Positions 1 through 7,577 of a stretch of DNA of 64,000 bases are shown here, piece by piece. Source of the DNA: Massilia sp. erpn (GTDB lineage: Bacteria; Pseudomonadota; Gammaproteobacteria; Burkholderiales; Burkholderiaceae_D); NCBI RefSeq assembly GCF_024400215.1, contig NZ_CP053748.1:620001-684000 (forward strand), read 5' to 3'. Both the position numbers and the translations under genes were made by a program. A model generated the notes under the pieces. The model made no database searches and was not told where the DNA came from. It was given only the letters and a program-made list of their open reading frames with translations. Numbering within the stretch: position 1 is the first letter of the stretch; each line of letters begins with the position of its first letter.

Positions 1-771
1 CTGCTTACCGCCCTGGGCGGCGACGCCGCCGGCCAGGCCTTGCAAGCGCACGCCGAGGCGGCCGGCATCGATATGAGCGGCAGCCTGAAACTGCATGGCA
101 TGGCCAGCGGCACGTATACCGCCGTGCTGGACGCGGGCGGCGAGATGGTGCTGGCCCTGGCCGATATGGCCCTGTATGAACAGCTCTCGCCCGCCTTCCT
201 CGCCAGCCGCCAGCCGCAGCGCAGCGCCGCCGCCCTGGTGGCGGCCGACCTCAATCTGCCGCTCGACAGCGTGGCCCTGCTGCTGGACGAGGCGCGCAGC
301 AGCGGCGTGCCGCTGGTGATCGTGGCCGTCTCGCAGCCGAAGATGGCGCGCCTGCCGGCCGACCTGCGCGGCCTGCAATTGCTGATCCTGAACCGCGGCG
401 AGCTGGAAACCCGCAGCGGCCGCGCCCTGCCCACCGAGGCCGATGTGCGCGCCGCCTGCCTGGAACTGCAGTCGCAGGGCGTGCAGGACATCATCGTCAC
501 CTGCGGCGCAGCGGGCGTCTACCACACCATCCCGGGCGACCTGCACTGGATGCCGGCGCATGAGGTGGACGTGGTCGACGTCACCGGCGCCGGCGACGCC
601 TTCGCCGCAGCTGTCTGCTGGTCACTGGCGCAAGGCAGCGGCGACCTGACCCAGGCTTGCGCGCACGGCCTGCAGGCAGCCGCCCTCACGCTGCAAAGCC
701 CGCATACCGTTTCACCCGCGCTGTCGGCTGATGCCATCGCCAGCGCAACTCATCACGCTGAACCGCAATAG
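1..771 (+). CDS. psuK: Pseudouridine kinase, PfkB family (5' end outside window)
   Basis: The reading frame is open from base 1, so the N-terminus lies outside the window; 256 residues are visible. The PfkB signature DVTGAGDAFAAAV (about 577-615) contains the catalytic Asp and anion-hole glycines of ribokinase-type kinases. PfkB kinases phosphorylate sugars or nucleosides. The stop lies 15 bp before psuG, and this pairing is the standard context for pseudouridine kinase, which makes pseudouridine 5'-phosphate for PsuG. The PfkB assignment is secure; the substrate rests on the neighbour. A different PfkB nucleoside kinase is the main alternative. Confidence 0.82.
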   Translation: MLTALGGDAAGQALQAHAEAAGIDMSGSLKLHGMASGTYTAVLDAGGEMVLALADMALYEQLSPAFLASRQPQRSAAALVAADLNLPLDSVALLLDEARSSGVPLVIVAVSQPKMARLPADLRGLQLLILNRGELETRSGRALPTEADVRAACLELQSQGVQDIIVTCGAAGVYHTIPGDLHWMPAHEVDVVDVTGAGDAFAAAVCWSLAQGSGDLTQACAHGLQAAALTLQSPHTVSPALSADAIASATHHAEPQ

Positions 772-786
772 AAAGGATCATCCACT

Positions 787-1707
787 ATGCAACAATATCT
801 CTCCCTCTCGCCCGAAGTGGCGAACGCGCGCGCCGCCGGCAAGGCCATCGTGGCGCTGGAGTCGACCATCATCTCGCACGGCATGCCCTATCCGCAAAAC
901 GTGCAGATGGCGAACGAAGTGGAACAGATCATCCGCGACGCGGGTGCGGTGCCGGCCACCATCGCCATCATCGACGGCAAGATCTGCATCGGCCTGACGC
1001 CGGAGCAGCTGGAACTGCTGGGTAAATCGCCGGAAGCGCTGAAGGTCAGCCGCCGCGACCTGCCTTACGTGCTGTCGCAGAACAAGCTGGGCGCCACCAC
1101 CGTGGCCGCCACCATGATCTGCGCCCAGCTGGCCGGCATTTCCGTCTTCGTCACCGGCGGCATCGGCGGCGTGCACCGCGGTGCCGAGACCAGCTTCGAT
1201 ATCTCGGCCGACCTGCAGGAACTGTCGCAGACCAATGTGGCCGTGGTGTGCGCCGGCGTGAAATCCATCCTCGACATCGGCCTGACGCTGGAATACCTGG
1301 AAACCCTGGGCGTGCCCGTGATCAGCGTCGGCCAGCCAGGCTTCCCGGCCTTCTTCACGCGCGAAAGCGGCTTCAATGCCGACTTCCAGCTCGATACGGC
1401 GGTGGAACAAGCCGCCTTCCTCCACACCAAATGGCGCCTGGGCCTGAAGGGCGGCGTCATCGTCAGCAATCCGGTGCCGCAAGCGGACGCCATGCCCAAA
1501 GAGGAAATCGACGCCATCACCGTGCAGGCCTTGCAGGAAGCCGATGAAAACGGCGTCACCGGCAAGAAGATCACGCCCTTCCTGCTGGCGCGCATCAAGA
1601 CCCTGACCCAGGGCCGCAGCCTGGCCACCAATATCGCGCTGGTGAAGAACAACGCCCGCGTCGGCGCCGAGCTGGCGCGCGCCATGCTGGAGCATCCTGC
1701 CGCGTAA
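787..1707 (+). CDS. psuG: Pseudouridine-5'-phosphate glycosidase
   Basis: A 306-residue protein, close to the usual length of PsuG. It cleaves the C-glycosidic bond of pseudouridine 5'-phosphate to uracil and ribose 5-phosphate in the cytoplasm. Visible family motifs include [17 protein letters not shown] near the N-terminus, the glycine-rich [12 protein letters not shown], and [10 protein letters not shown] with the Lys expected at the active site. An AAAGGA ribosome site (771-776) overlaps the psuK stop, so the two are probably co-transcribed. The protein is full length with no visible defect. Confidence 0.95.
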   Translation: MQQYLSLSPEVANARAAGKAIVALESTIISHGMPYPQNVQMANEVEQIIRDAGAVPATIAIIDGKICIGLTPEQLELLGKSPEALKVSRRDLPYVLSQNKLGATTVAATMICAQLAGISVFVTGGIGGVHRGAETSFDISADLQELSQTNVAVVCAGVKSILDIGLTLEYLETLGVPVISVGQPGFPAFFTRESGFNADFQLDTAVEQAAFLHTKWRLGLKGGVIVSNPVPQADAMPKEEIDAITVQALQEADENGVTGKKITPFLLARIKTLTQGRSLATNIALVKNNARVGAELARAMLEHPAA

Positions 1708-1728
1708 ATATCGAAAGAGCCGTCCGCC

Positions 1729-2640
1729 ATGTCCATCGATCTGAAGCAGTTGAAGTACTTCCTTGCCGTCGCCGAAGAAAAGAGTTTCAGCCGTGCCGCC
1801 GAAAGGCTGCACATCTCGCAGCCGCCTTTGAGCCAGCAAATCATGAAGCTGGAAGCGGAGCTGGGCGTGAAGCTGTTCGCGCGCACCACCCGCACCTTCG
1901 AGCTGACGGTGGCAGGCAAGGCGCTGATGGTGGAGGCGGCGGACGTGCTGGCCAAGATGCGCATGACCATCGACACCGTGCGCCAGATCGACCGCGGCGA
2001 GGTGGGTCGGCTGCGCGTGGGCATCGTCGGCTCCGCGATGTGGGGGCCGATCCCCAGCCTGCTGGAGGAATTCCAGAGCAAGTATCCGCAAGTGACGTGG
2101 ACCCTGCACGAACTGGGACCGACCGTGCAGTACGATGCCCTGCGCGCCAAGCAGATCGACATCGGCTTCTGGCGCGAGCCCAAGCTCGACGAGGATGGGC
2201 TGCGCAACGACAATCTGCGCCAGGAGCTGTGCTTCCGCGAGAATGTGTGCGTGGCGGTGAACGAGCACCATCCGCTGGCCAAGCAGGAAGCCATCGAGCT
2301 GAGCGACATCGCCAACGAACCAATGCTGACCCTGGCCTTGGATAAATCCGCCTTCCCGCGCTATCTGATCCAATGCTGCGTGAAGGCCGGTTTCCATCCC
2401 ACGGTCTTCCAGGAAGCCACCGAGCCGCAAACCCTGCTGGCCATGGTCGGCGCCGGCCTCGGCGTCACCCTGATGCCCGAAACCACCAGCCGGATAGGAT
2501 GGCCTGGCGTCGTGTTCCTGCCGATCCGCAGCAATCCCCCCTCGGCCAATCTCTACATCGCCTACCCCGCATTAGACGATGCCCCGGTCGTGCGCGCCTT
2601 CCTCAACATCCTCCGCCCGCCCTCCCGCGACGGCCTTTGA
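1729..2640 (+). CDS. LysR-family transcriptional regulator
   Basis: A 303-residue LysR protein. The N-terminal winged helix-turn-helix spans about residues 1-65 (LKQLKYFLAVAEEKSFSRAA, then ERLHISQPPLSQQI), followed by a periplasmic-binding-protein-like effector domain. It starts 21 bp after psuG on the same strand and may be in that transcript. LysR proteins usually act on a neighbouring or divergent target; none is divergent here, so a role in pseudouridine catabolism is only a contextual guess. Its stop codon falls inside the first bases of an intergenic palindromic repeat. Confidence 0.9.
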   Translation: MSIDLKQLKYFLAVAEEKSFSRAAERLHISQPPLSQQIMKLEAELGVKLFARTTRTFELTVAGKALMVEAADVLAKMRMTIDTVRQIDRGEVGRLRVGIVGSAMWGPIPSLLEEFQSKYPQVTWTLHELGPTVQYDALRAKQIDIGFWREPKLDEDGLRNDNLRQELCFRENVCVAVNEHHPLAKQEAIELSDIANEPMLTLALDKSAFPRYLIQCCVKAGFHPTVFQEATEPQTLLAMVGAGLGVTLMPETTSRIGWPGVVFLPIRSNPPSANLYIAYPALDDAPVVRAFLNILRPPSRDGL

Positions 2641-2757
2641 TCTTCCTCAACAAATGTCCCACCCTGGTGTCAGGCACTGGAACCGGACATTCTTTGATTT
2701 TGCGCAAAGAATGTCCACCCTGGTGCCTGACACCAGGGTGGACATTGTTTGCGATAG
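2636..2757. repeat. REP-like palindromic intergenic repeat, double copy
   Basis: The element begins at TTTGATC (overlapping the LysR stop) and ends in GATCAAA. It contains a degenerate first copy (about 2649-2690) and a perfect palindrome at 2710-2746: arms AATGTCCACCCTGGTG and CACCAGGGTGGACATT with a 5-base loop. Related copies lie at 11743, 15169 and 48648. The hairpin may help terminate the LysR transcript. Confidence 0.85.
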
Positions 2758-2787
2758 ATCAAACGGGGTGGCTTTGACGGCTAGAAT

Positions 2788-2799
2788 TTAGCATGCTAA
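2788..2799. promoter_or_regulatory. Candidate MarR operator
   Basis: TTAGCATGCTAA is a perfect 12-bp palindrome in an AT-rich stretch 35 bp upstream of the marR start. A closely related half-palindrome occurs at 3516-3526 before the efflux operon. MarR proteins bind palindromes of this size over their own promoters. The site is visible; the binding partner is inferred. Confidence 0.55.
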
Positions 2800-2834
2800 T
2801 ATTTATCTAACTAAATTAATCCAGGGCCGCCATC

Positions 2835-3344
2835 ATGCTTGAGCTTAAGGACCTTCCCAGCTTTGATACTTTGTCCCAGTTCGCCAAGTTGTATCCGAAT
2901 CCGGACGTGGATGGGGTGCGGACCTGGCTGCTGCTGTCGCGCAGTTGCAGCGATATGATGGGGGACTTTGAACAGAACCTGGCGCGCCATGGCTTGTCGC
3001 AGACGAAGTTCTTTGTCCTGCTGCTGTTGAAGCGTAATCCGGATGGGATGGGCGTGCGGCGCCTGGCCGAGGGCGTTAATGTCTCTTCGCCGACGATGAC
3101 GGGAATTATCGACCGTCTGGAGCACGCGAAGCTGTGCCGCCGTGAGCAGGATGCGAGCGACCGGCGCGCCTGGGTGGTGCGCTTGCTGCCCGCCGGGGAA
3201 ACCTTGCTGGCGGCGGCGCTGCCGGAACACTATGCCTGGGTGGCGCAGCTGATGTCGGTCTTCAGCCAGGATGAGCGTGAGCAGCTGAGCATGCTGATGC
3301 GCAAGCTGAATGGCAGCGTGGCCCAGATCAGAGCTGCCGCTTAA
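2835..3344 (+). CDS. MarR-family transcriptional regulator
   Basis: A 169-residue protein with a MarR winged-helix domain (about residues 50-140). The recognition region reads GVRRLAEGVNVSSPTMTGIIDRLE and the wing is rich in Arg and Asp (CRREQDASDRRAW). These dimeric repressors are commonly released by phenolic or drug-like ligands and often control EmrAB-type pumps. This one precedes an operon with an MFS transporter and an EmrAB/outer-membrane pump and sits between two similar palindromes, so it is the likely repressor of that operon and of itself. The ligand is unknown. Confidence 0.9.
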   Translation: MLELKDLPSFDTLSQFAKLYPNPDVDGVRTWLLLSRSCSDMMGDFEQNLARHGLSQTKFFVLLLLKRNPDGMGVRRLAEGVNVSSPTMTGIIDRLEHAKLCRREQDASDRRAWVVRLLPAGETLLAAALPEHYAWVAQLMSVFSQDEREQLSMLMRKLNGSVAQIRAAA

Positions 3345-3453
3345 GCTCGCGGGTAGTGAAAATTGCCCGCAAAAAAAATTTCCAAAAATAATTAGCCACC
3401 TACATATTTGCCTGCTATTATTGTATTAAGATAACAAGCAAGATTGCTTCAAC

Positions 3454-3504
3454 GGCAGTTTCCAAACCGCCAATGAGCCAGGACTGGGATGCCAGTCTTT
3501 TTTT
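3454..3504 (+). terminator. Two hairpins with T-tract: terminator, possibly the 3' end of a small RNA
   Basis: GACTGG (3482-3487) pairs with CCAGTC (3492-3497) across a 4-base loop and is followed by seven T residues, a classic intrinsic terminator. A second hairpin, GGCAGTTT/AAACCGCC with one mismatch, lies at 3454-3471. It is 110-160 bp beyond the marR stop in AT-rich DNA, so it may end the marR transcript or a short independent RNA. The terminator is well supported; the small RNA is speculative. Confidence 0.7.
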
Positions 3505-3515
3505 AGAGCAAATAG

Positions 3516-3526
3516 TTAGCTTGCTA
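3516..3526. promoter_or_regulatory. Second candidate MarR site before the efflux operon
   Basis: TTAGCTTGCTA resembles the palindrome at 2788-2799 (TAGC, two bases, GCTA). It lies about 80 bp before the MFS start, just after a terminator and in AT-rich DNA where the operon promoter is expected. Shared use by the MarR protein is inferred from the similarity. Confidence 0.45.
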
Positions 3527-3605
3527 CATAGTTACTAGCTACACAGTAGTAAGCTTATTAAATAAACCGGCGCCTTTCGCCGCCGTATTCCAGGAGTGAA
3601 GCAGG

Positions 3606-4778
3606 ATGAAACACCCTTTCGCCATTGTCGCTTTACTGGCCATCGCCGGCCTGGCGGCTGTGTCCCAGCTGTATCTGCCGCTGCCCTTGCTGCCTCTGAT
3701 CGGCCGCCAGTTCGGTCTGGAACCGGCCGCCGCCGGCGCCGCCCTGGGCGCCTTCAGCCTGGCGTATGCGGTGGGCTTTCTGCTGTTCGGCCCACTGTCC
3801 GACCGGCTGGGACGCAAGCCGGTGATGGTGGGCGGCTTGCTGGCCTTGGGCATCGTGACGCTGCTTTTGAGCCAGGCCGCGACGCCGGCGCAGCTGATCG
3901 CCGGCCGCGCGCTGCAGGGATTGGCAACGGCGGCCTTCCCGCCCGCCGCCCTGGCCTATCTGGCCGAATCCATGCCGGCCCGTTTGCGCCTGTGGGCGCT
4001 GGCCTGGCTCAGCACAGCCTTCCTGCTGGCCGGCCTGGTGGGACAGATTTATGGCGGCATGGCCGGACAGGCACTGGGCCTGGCCTGGACCATCGCCCTG
4101 CCCTGCCCGATCTATCTGGCTGCGGCCTGGCTGCTGGCGCGCTTGCCGCGGGAACAGCGCGCCGCCGCCGGCGCCAGCCTGGGTGCCAGCTATGCGGGCC
4201 TGTTCGCCGTCCTGCGCAAGCCGGAGCTGCGCGGCGTGTATGCCCCGGCCTTGCTGCTGATGCTGTGCTTTATGGCTTTCTACCTGGGACTGGACCGCTA
4301 CCAGGGCAGCGCGCTGCGCGCCGCCGGTCTGAGTCCGCTCGCCACCCGCGCCGTCGCCATGCCGGGCTTTCTGATGCCGCTGGCCGTGGCAGTGCTGCTG
4401 CCGCGCTTCGGCGCCCAGCGCATGGTCAGCGCCGGCCTGGCGACAGCGGCGGCGGGTCTGCTGCTGGCCTCCTGTGCCGACGGCCTGGGCTTGCTGCTTT
4501 TGTCCAGCGTGCTGTTCGTGGCCGGCGTCGGCATCGGCGTACCGAGTCTGATTGCCCGCACCAGCGCCCTGGCCGATGCGAGCTGGCGCGGCCAGGCAGT
4601 GTCGCTGTACACCTTCCTGATGTTCAGCGGCGCCAGCCTCGGTCCCGTGCTGGCCCAGACCATGAACGGCTTGCGCGCCTCCACCTATTTCGCGGCGCTG
4701 GCAATGCTGATGGGCGGCGCCCTGCTTTTCAGCCTGCCCCGCAGCCAAAGCCAGGCCGCCGCTGTCAAAACCCATTGA
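3606..4778 (+). CDS. MFS transporter, 12-TM drug/metabolite efflux type
   Basis: A 390-residue protein made almost wholly of hydrophobic helices separated by short charged loops, as expected for a 12-TM major facilitator. The loop 2-3 signature is clear (FGPLSDRLGRKPVMVGG, about residues 61-77), followed by the helix-4 motif AGRALQGLATAAFPPAALAYL. It probably exports a small molecule by proton antiport. It is the first gene of the operon, downstream of a terminator and a MarR-like site. The substrate is unknown; link to the AfsA-like product is contextual. Confidence 0.88.
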   Translation: MKHPFAIVALLAIAGLAAVSQLYLPLPLLPLIGRQFGLEPAAAGAALGAFSLAYAVGFLLFGPLSDRLGRKPVMVGGLLALGIVTLLLSQAATPAQLIAGRALQGLATAAFPPAALAYLAESMPARLRLWALAWLSTAFLLAGLVGQIYGGMAGQALGLAWTIALPCPIYLAAAWLLARLPREQRAAAGASLGASYAGLFAVLRKPELRGVYAPALLLMLCFMAFYLGLDRYQGSALRAAGLSPLATRAVAMPGFLMPLAVAVLLPRFGAQRMVSAGLATAAAGLLLASCADGLGLLLLSSVLFVAGVGIGVPSLIARTSALADASWRGQAVSLYTFLMFSGASLGPVLAQTMNGLRASTYFAALAMLMGGALLFSLPRSQSQAAAVKTH

Positions 4779-4793
4779 TTGAAGGAGAACGAG

Positions 4794-5351
4794 ATGAACC
4801 TGCCCTTCCCTCTGCCCGCGAGCCTGCAAGCGCCAGCCGGTTTCGAAACCCTGGCCAGCGTGCGCGCCGTGAGCCTGGACGGCCAGCCGGTCTGGCACCT
4901 GCGCCACCAGCGCAGCGACGGCGCCAACGCGGAACTCGGCGGCGAGCATTACAGCCTGGTGCTGGACCAGCAGGGCGGCCTGCTCGGCATGAGCTGCTTC
5001 AGCCAGACCTTGTGCAGCGGCGAGCTGCCCGGCACCGCGCAGGCGCAGCGCCGCGCCTACGACTGGCTGGAACAGCATGCGCCGGACCTGCTTTCCGGCC
5101 ATGCCGTGCTGTGGATCGAGCCGCATGAGGAAGTGCTGCAGGCCGACGGCCGCCAGCACACGCTGCGCGGCATGAAGGTCAAGTGCCGCAACGAGAACGA
5201 CGGCCGCTACTTCTGGGTCATCGTCGGCCACGGTGGCGTGGTGCAAACCTTTGAACGCAACATTATCTGGAACGATGCGCGCAGCCGCCGGCAAAGCGAG
5301 AAGTGGCTGCACGACAGTTGGTTGAGCGGGCAGTCGCCAGCCCAGGGATGA
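4794..5351 (+). CDS. Conserved-looking protein of unknown function
   Basis: A 185-residue soluble protein starting at an ATG preceded by AAGGAG (4783-4788); an in-frame TTG five codons upstream has no better site. No signal peptide or membrane helix is visible. It is mixed in composition, with a C-terminal stretch WVIVGHGGVVQTFERNIIWN and a Trp-rich end. I do not recognise the family. It lies 15 bp after the MFS gene and before the AfsA-like gene, so it is probably co-transcribed and may serve the same pathway. It appears intact. Confidence 0.75.
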   Translation: MNLPFPLPASLQAPAGFETLASVRAVSLDGQPVWHLRHQRSDGANAELGGEHYSLVLDQQGGLLGMSCFSQTLCSGELPGTAQAQRRAYDWLEQHAPDLLSGHAVLWIEPHEEVLQADGRQHTLRGMKVKCRNENDGRYFWVIVGHGGVVQTFERNIIWNDARSRRQSEKWLHDSWLSGQSPAQG

Positions 5352-5429
5352 ACGGACAGGCTCCGTCGCAGACCGAAAGGCCTATGTGTATTTCACGTTT
5401 TTATTTTTGATTGGATAGAAGGAGAAATT

Positions 5430-6239
5430 ATGCATCTGCAGTTAGTAGTCGCTGAAGAGTTTAGCCAATTCGTACAAAAACCGGGCGTACAGTCGTACCG
5501 CAGCCTGCTGGAACAACTGCGCGGCAACCAGATCGAGAGCCTGCGCGGCAAGACCCTGGTGGCAGGCCAGGGCTTGAGCGAGATGCAGATCGACCACGCG
5601 TTTTGCCTCGGCATCGCGCTCGGCCTGAGCCAGGAGTTCAGCTGCTGGAACGAGTGGAGCCGCAACAGCCGCGCCGGTTATGCCCTGTCGCACAAGCACC
5701 GCAACGAGAACGTGCTGATCTCGACCCCGCGCCGCATCGACGCCAGCAACTTCGACGCCGATCTGCTGATCGACGCCAATAGCGAATTGATGCTCGACCA
5801 CCTGACCGGCCTGCACGTGCAGGGCATGGTACTGACCGAGGCTTGCCGCCAGATGTTCATCGCCGTGACCGAGGCGCATTGCATGGGCGCCGACGCGCCG
5901 GCCAAGCGCTACTTCGTGATCAACGAAATGAATATGCGCTTCCTGCAGTTCGCCTTCCCGCTGCCGGCCACCATCCAGTACAAGATGCTGGACTTCCAGC
6001 AGCCGCGCCCCGACCGCACCAGCGTGGTGGCCGATATGGAAGTGATGCAGAACGGCCGCGCCGTGGCCGGCATGGCCGTCAAGTTCAGCGTCTTCGATGC
6101 GGCCTACCTCGGCCCGCGCGAACACCAGCTGGCGGAACAAGCCCTGGCCCATAGCGTGGACCTGGCCACCGCCGATTTTGCCGCGCGCGGCCTGGTGCAG
6201 CCGAAGAACGTGGCAGCCCCCGTCGTGCAGGCGGCTTAA
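5430..6239 (+). CDS. AfsA-like hotdog protein (gamma-butyrolactone synthase type)
   Basis: A 269-residue protein preceded by a strong AGAAGGAG site. From about residue 88 it follows the AfsA/ScbA pattern: SHKHRNENVLISTPRR, then an acidic segment, DHLTGLHVQGMVLTEACRQ (123-141, matching the family's D-H/D-P...E-x-x-R-Q region), and a second half with MEVMQNGRAVAGMAVKFSVF (203-222). In Streptomyces, AfsA condenses a beta-ketoacyl-ACP with dihydroxyacetone phosphate to begin butyrolactone signal synthesis. The first 85 residues do not resemble AfsA to my eye. A HAD phosphatase follows, fitting a phosphorylated product. The family call is by pattern only. Confidence 0.7.
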   Translation: MHLQLVVAEEFSQFVQKPGVQSYRSLLEQLRGNQIESLRGKTLVAGQGLSEMQIDHAFCLGIALGLSQEFSCWNEWSRNSRAGYALSHKHRNENVLISTPRRIDASNFDADLLIDANSELMLDHLTGLHVQGMVLTEACRQMFIAVTEAHCMGADAPAKRYFVINEMNMRFLQFAFPLPATIQYKMLDFQQPRPDRTSVVADMEVMQNGRAVAGMAVKFSVFDAAYLGPREHQLAEQALAHSVDLATADFAARGLVQPKNVAAPVVQAA

Positions 6240-6254
6240 GCCGGCAAAGCAACC

Positions 6255-6283
6255 GGCCGGAATGCGGCATAGGCATTCCGGCC
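6255..6283 (+). other. Intercistronic hairpin
   Basis: GGCCGGAATGC (6255-6265) and GCATTCCGGCC (6273-6283) form a perfect 11-bp stem with a 7-base loop between the AfsA-like and HAD genes. It has no T-tract, so it more likely affects mRNA stability than terminates transcription. A ribosome site (CTGGAG) follows for the HAD gene. Confidence 0.7.
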
Positions 6284-6298
6284 TCCTGGAGAATTCGT

Positions 6299-6985
6299 AT
6301 GCAAAGCAAGCGTTTCGCTTTCTTCGACGTGGATGAAACCCTGATCGATCTGAAAAGCATGTTCAGCTTCCGCGCCCATTACCACCGCGAGCGCCTCGGC
6401 GCCTGGCGCGGCGCGCTGGCCGACTGGCTGGCGCAGCGCCGCCTGCGCCGCATGCTGGCGCAAGGCCTGCCGCGCAATGACGTGAACCGCGCCTTCTACC
6501 GCATCTTCCGCGGCCACGCGCGCAGCGCCCTGCAGGCCAGCGCCCGGCGCTGGTTTGCCGAAGTGTCGTGCCAGCCCGATTTCTACATCGCGCCGGTGCT
6601 GGAAGCGCTGGAACGCCATCGCGCGGCGGGCGTCGAGCCGGTCTTCGTGTCCGGCTCCTCGCTGGAAATCCTGCAGCCGCTGGCCGACGCGCTGGCCGTA
6701 CGCCATCTGCTGGTCAACCGCCTGGCGCTCGACGGCGGGCGCTTTACCGGCGAGCTGCTGGCGCCGCAGACCATTGGCGAAGGCAAGCGCACCGCGGTGC
6801 TGACCTTCCTCGCCACGCAGGGCGCCAACGGCGCCGACTGTTATGGCTATGGCGACCACGTGTCCGACCTGCCGCTGCTGGAATGCGTGGGCCACCCCAC
6901 CGTGGTGGCGCGCGAACCGGCCATGCTGGAACTGGCGAACCAGCGCGGCTGGCCGGTGCTGCTGCCGCATCTGAATCCGCATTGA
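6299..6985 (+). CDS. HAD-IB family phosphatase (SerB-like)
   Basis: A 228-residue haloacid-dehalogenase hydrolase. Motif I is FFDVDETLID with nucleophile D10 and acid D12; motif II is FVSGSS (about residues 118-123); motif III is GYGDHVSDLPLLE with the paired Asp residues for Mg2+. HAD-IB enzymes remove phosphate from small molecules such as phosphoserine or glycerol-type phosphates. In the AfsA pathway a phosphatase removes the DHAP-derived phosphate from the butenolide, and this gene directly follows an AfsA-like gene, so that role is attractive but unproven. Confidence 0.88.
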   Translation: MQSKRFAFFDVDETLIDLKSMFSFRAHYHRERLGAWRGALADWLAQRRLRRMLAQGLPRNDVNRAFYRIFRGHARSALQASARRWFAEVSCQPDFYIAPVLEALERHRAAGVEPVFVSGSSLEILQPLADALAVRHLLVNRLALDGGRFTGELLAPQTIGEGKRTAVLTFLATQGANGADCYGYGDHVSDLPLLECVGHPTVVAREPAMLELANQRGWPVLLPHLNPH

Positions 6986-7003
6986 ACGACCAAGGAGATG
7001 AGC

Positions 7004-7525
7004 ATGTCGATCCGCATCGCGGCGCTAAGCCGCCTGATTCTGCTGTCGGGCCTCGCGGCCTGGCTCAGCATCGCTGTATTCAACAATATGACCGATCCCG
7101 GCACCAACCACCAGTTGCTGGGCCATATGCTGTCGATGGACCTGCTGCGCAGCGAGGCGGTGCTGGGCGCGGGGCTGGCCTGGCATGCCTGGCCGGTGGA
7201 GCATGTGCCGGCCCTGCTGTATGGCGTGATCACCGTGCAGCTGCTGGTGGCGGCGGCGCTGTGGAGCGCGGCCCTGCTGTTCGCCCGCGCCGGCTGGAGC
7301 GGCCGCCTGCGCGAACTGCGCCAGGCGCGCAGCGTGGCCGTGCTGGCCTTGTCCGGCTTCCTGCTGCTCTGGCTGTGGTTTGCCTGCGGCGGCCTGTGGT
7401 TCGGCTACTGGATCAAGCAGGGCGCCGTGCAGTCGGTGCACCTGACCATGATCCTGATCGCGCTCGGCGCCCTGCTCTACGCGCAAAGCACGCCGACCCA
7501 GGAAGCGCCTTTGCACGCCGCCTGA
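7004..7525 (+). CDS. DUF2165-type small integral membrane protein
   Basis: A 173-residue membrane protein with about four hydrophobic segments. The conserved C-terminal pattern WFACGGLWFGYWIKQGAVQ and an N-terminal NNMTDPGTNHQLLGHMLSMD segment fit DUF2165, a family of unknown role. Start: AAGGAG at 6992-6997 directly abuts one ATG (6998), so the second ATG at 7004, with six bases of spacing, is preferred. It lies between the phosphatase and the efflux genes in the same apparent operon. Confidence 0.8.
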   Translation: MSIRIAALSRLILLSGLAAWLSIAVFNNMTDPGTNHQLLGHMLSMDLLRSEAVLGAGLAWHAWPVEHVPALLYGVITVQLLVAAALWSAALLFARAGWSGRLRELRQARSVAVLALSGFLLLWLWFACGGLWFGYWIKQGAVQSVHLTMILIALGALLYAQSTPTQEAPLHAA

Positions 7526-7539
7526 TTACTTAATCCAAC

Positions 7540-7559
7540 GCGGCGGCCCATGCCGCCGC
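7540..7559 (+). other. Intercistronic GC-rich hairpin
   Basis: GCGGCGGC and GCCGCCGC form an 8-bp perfect stem with a CCAT loop just before the ribosome site of the outer-membrane factor gene. There is no T-tract. It may tune the ratio between the membrane protein and the pump. Confidence 0.6.
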
Positions 7560-7577
7560 CGCTTCCAGGAGACCATC

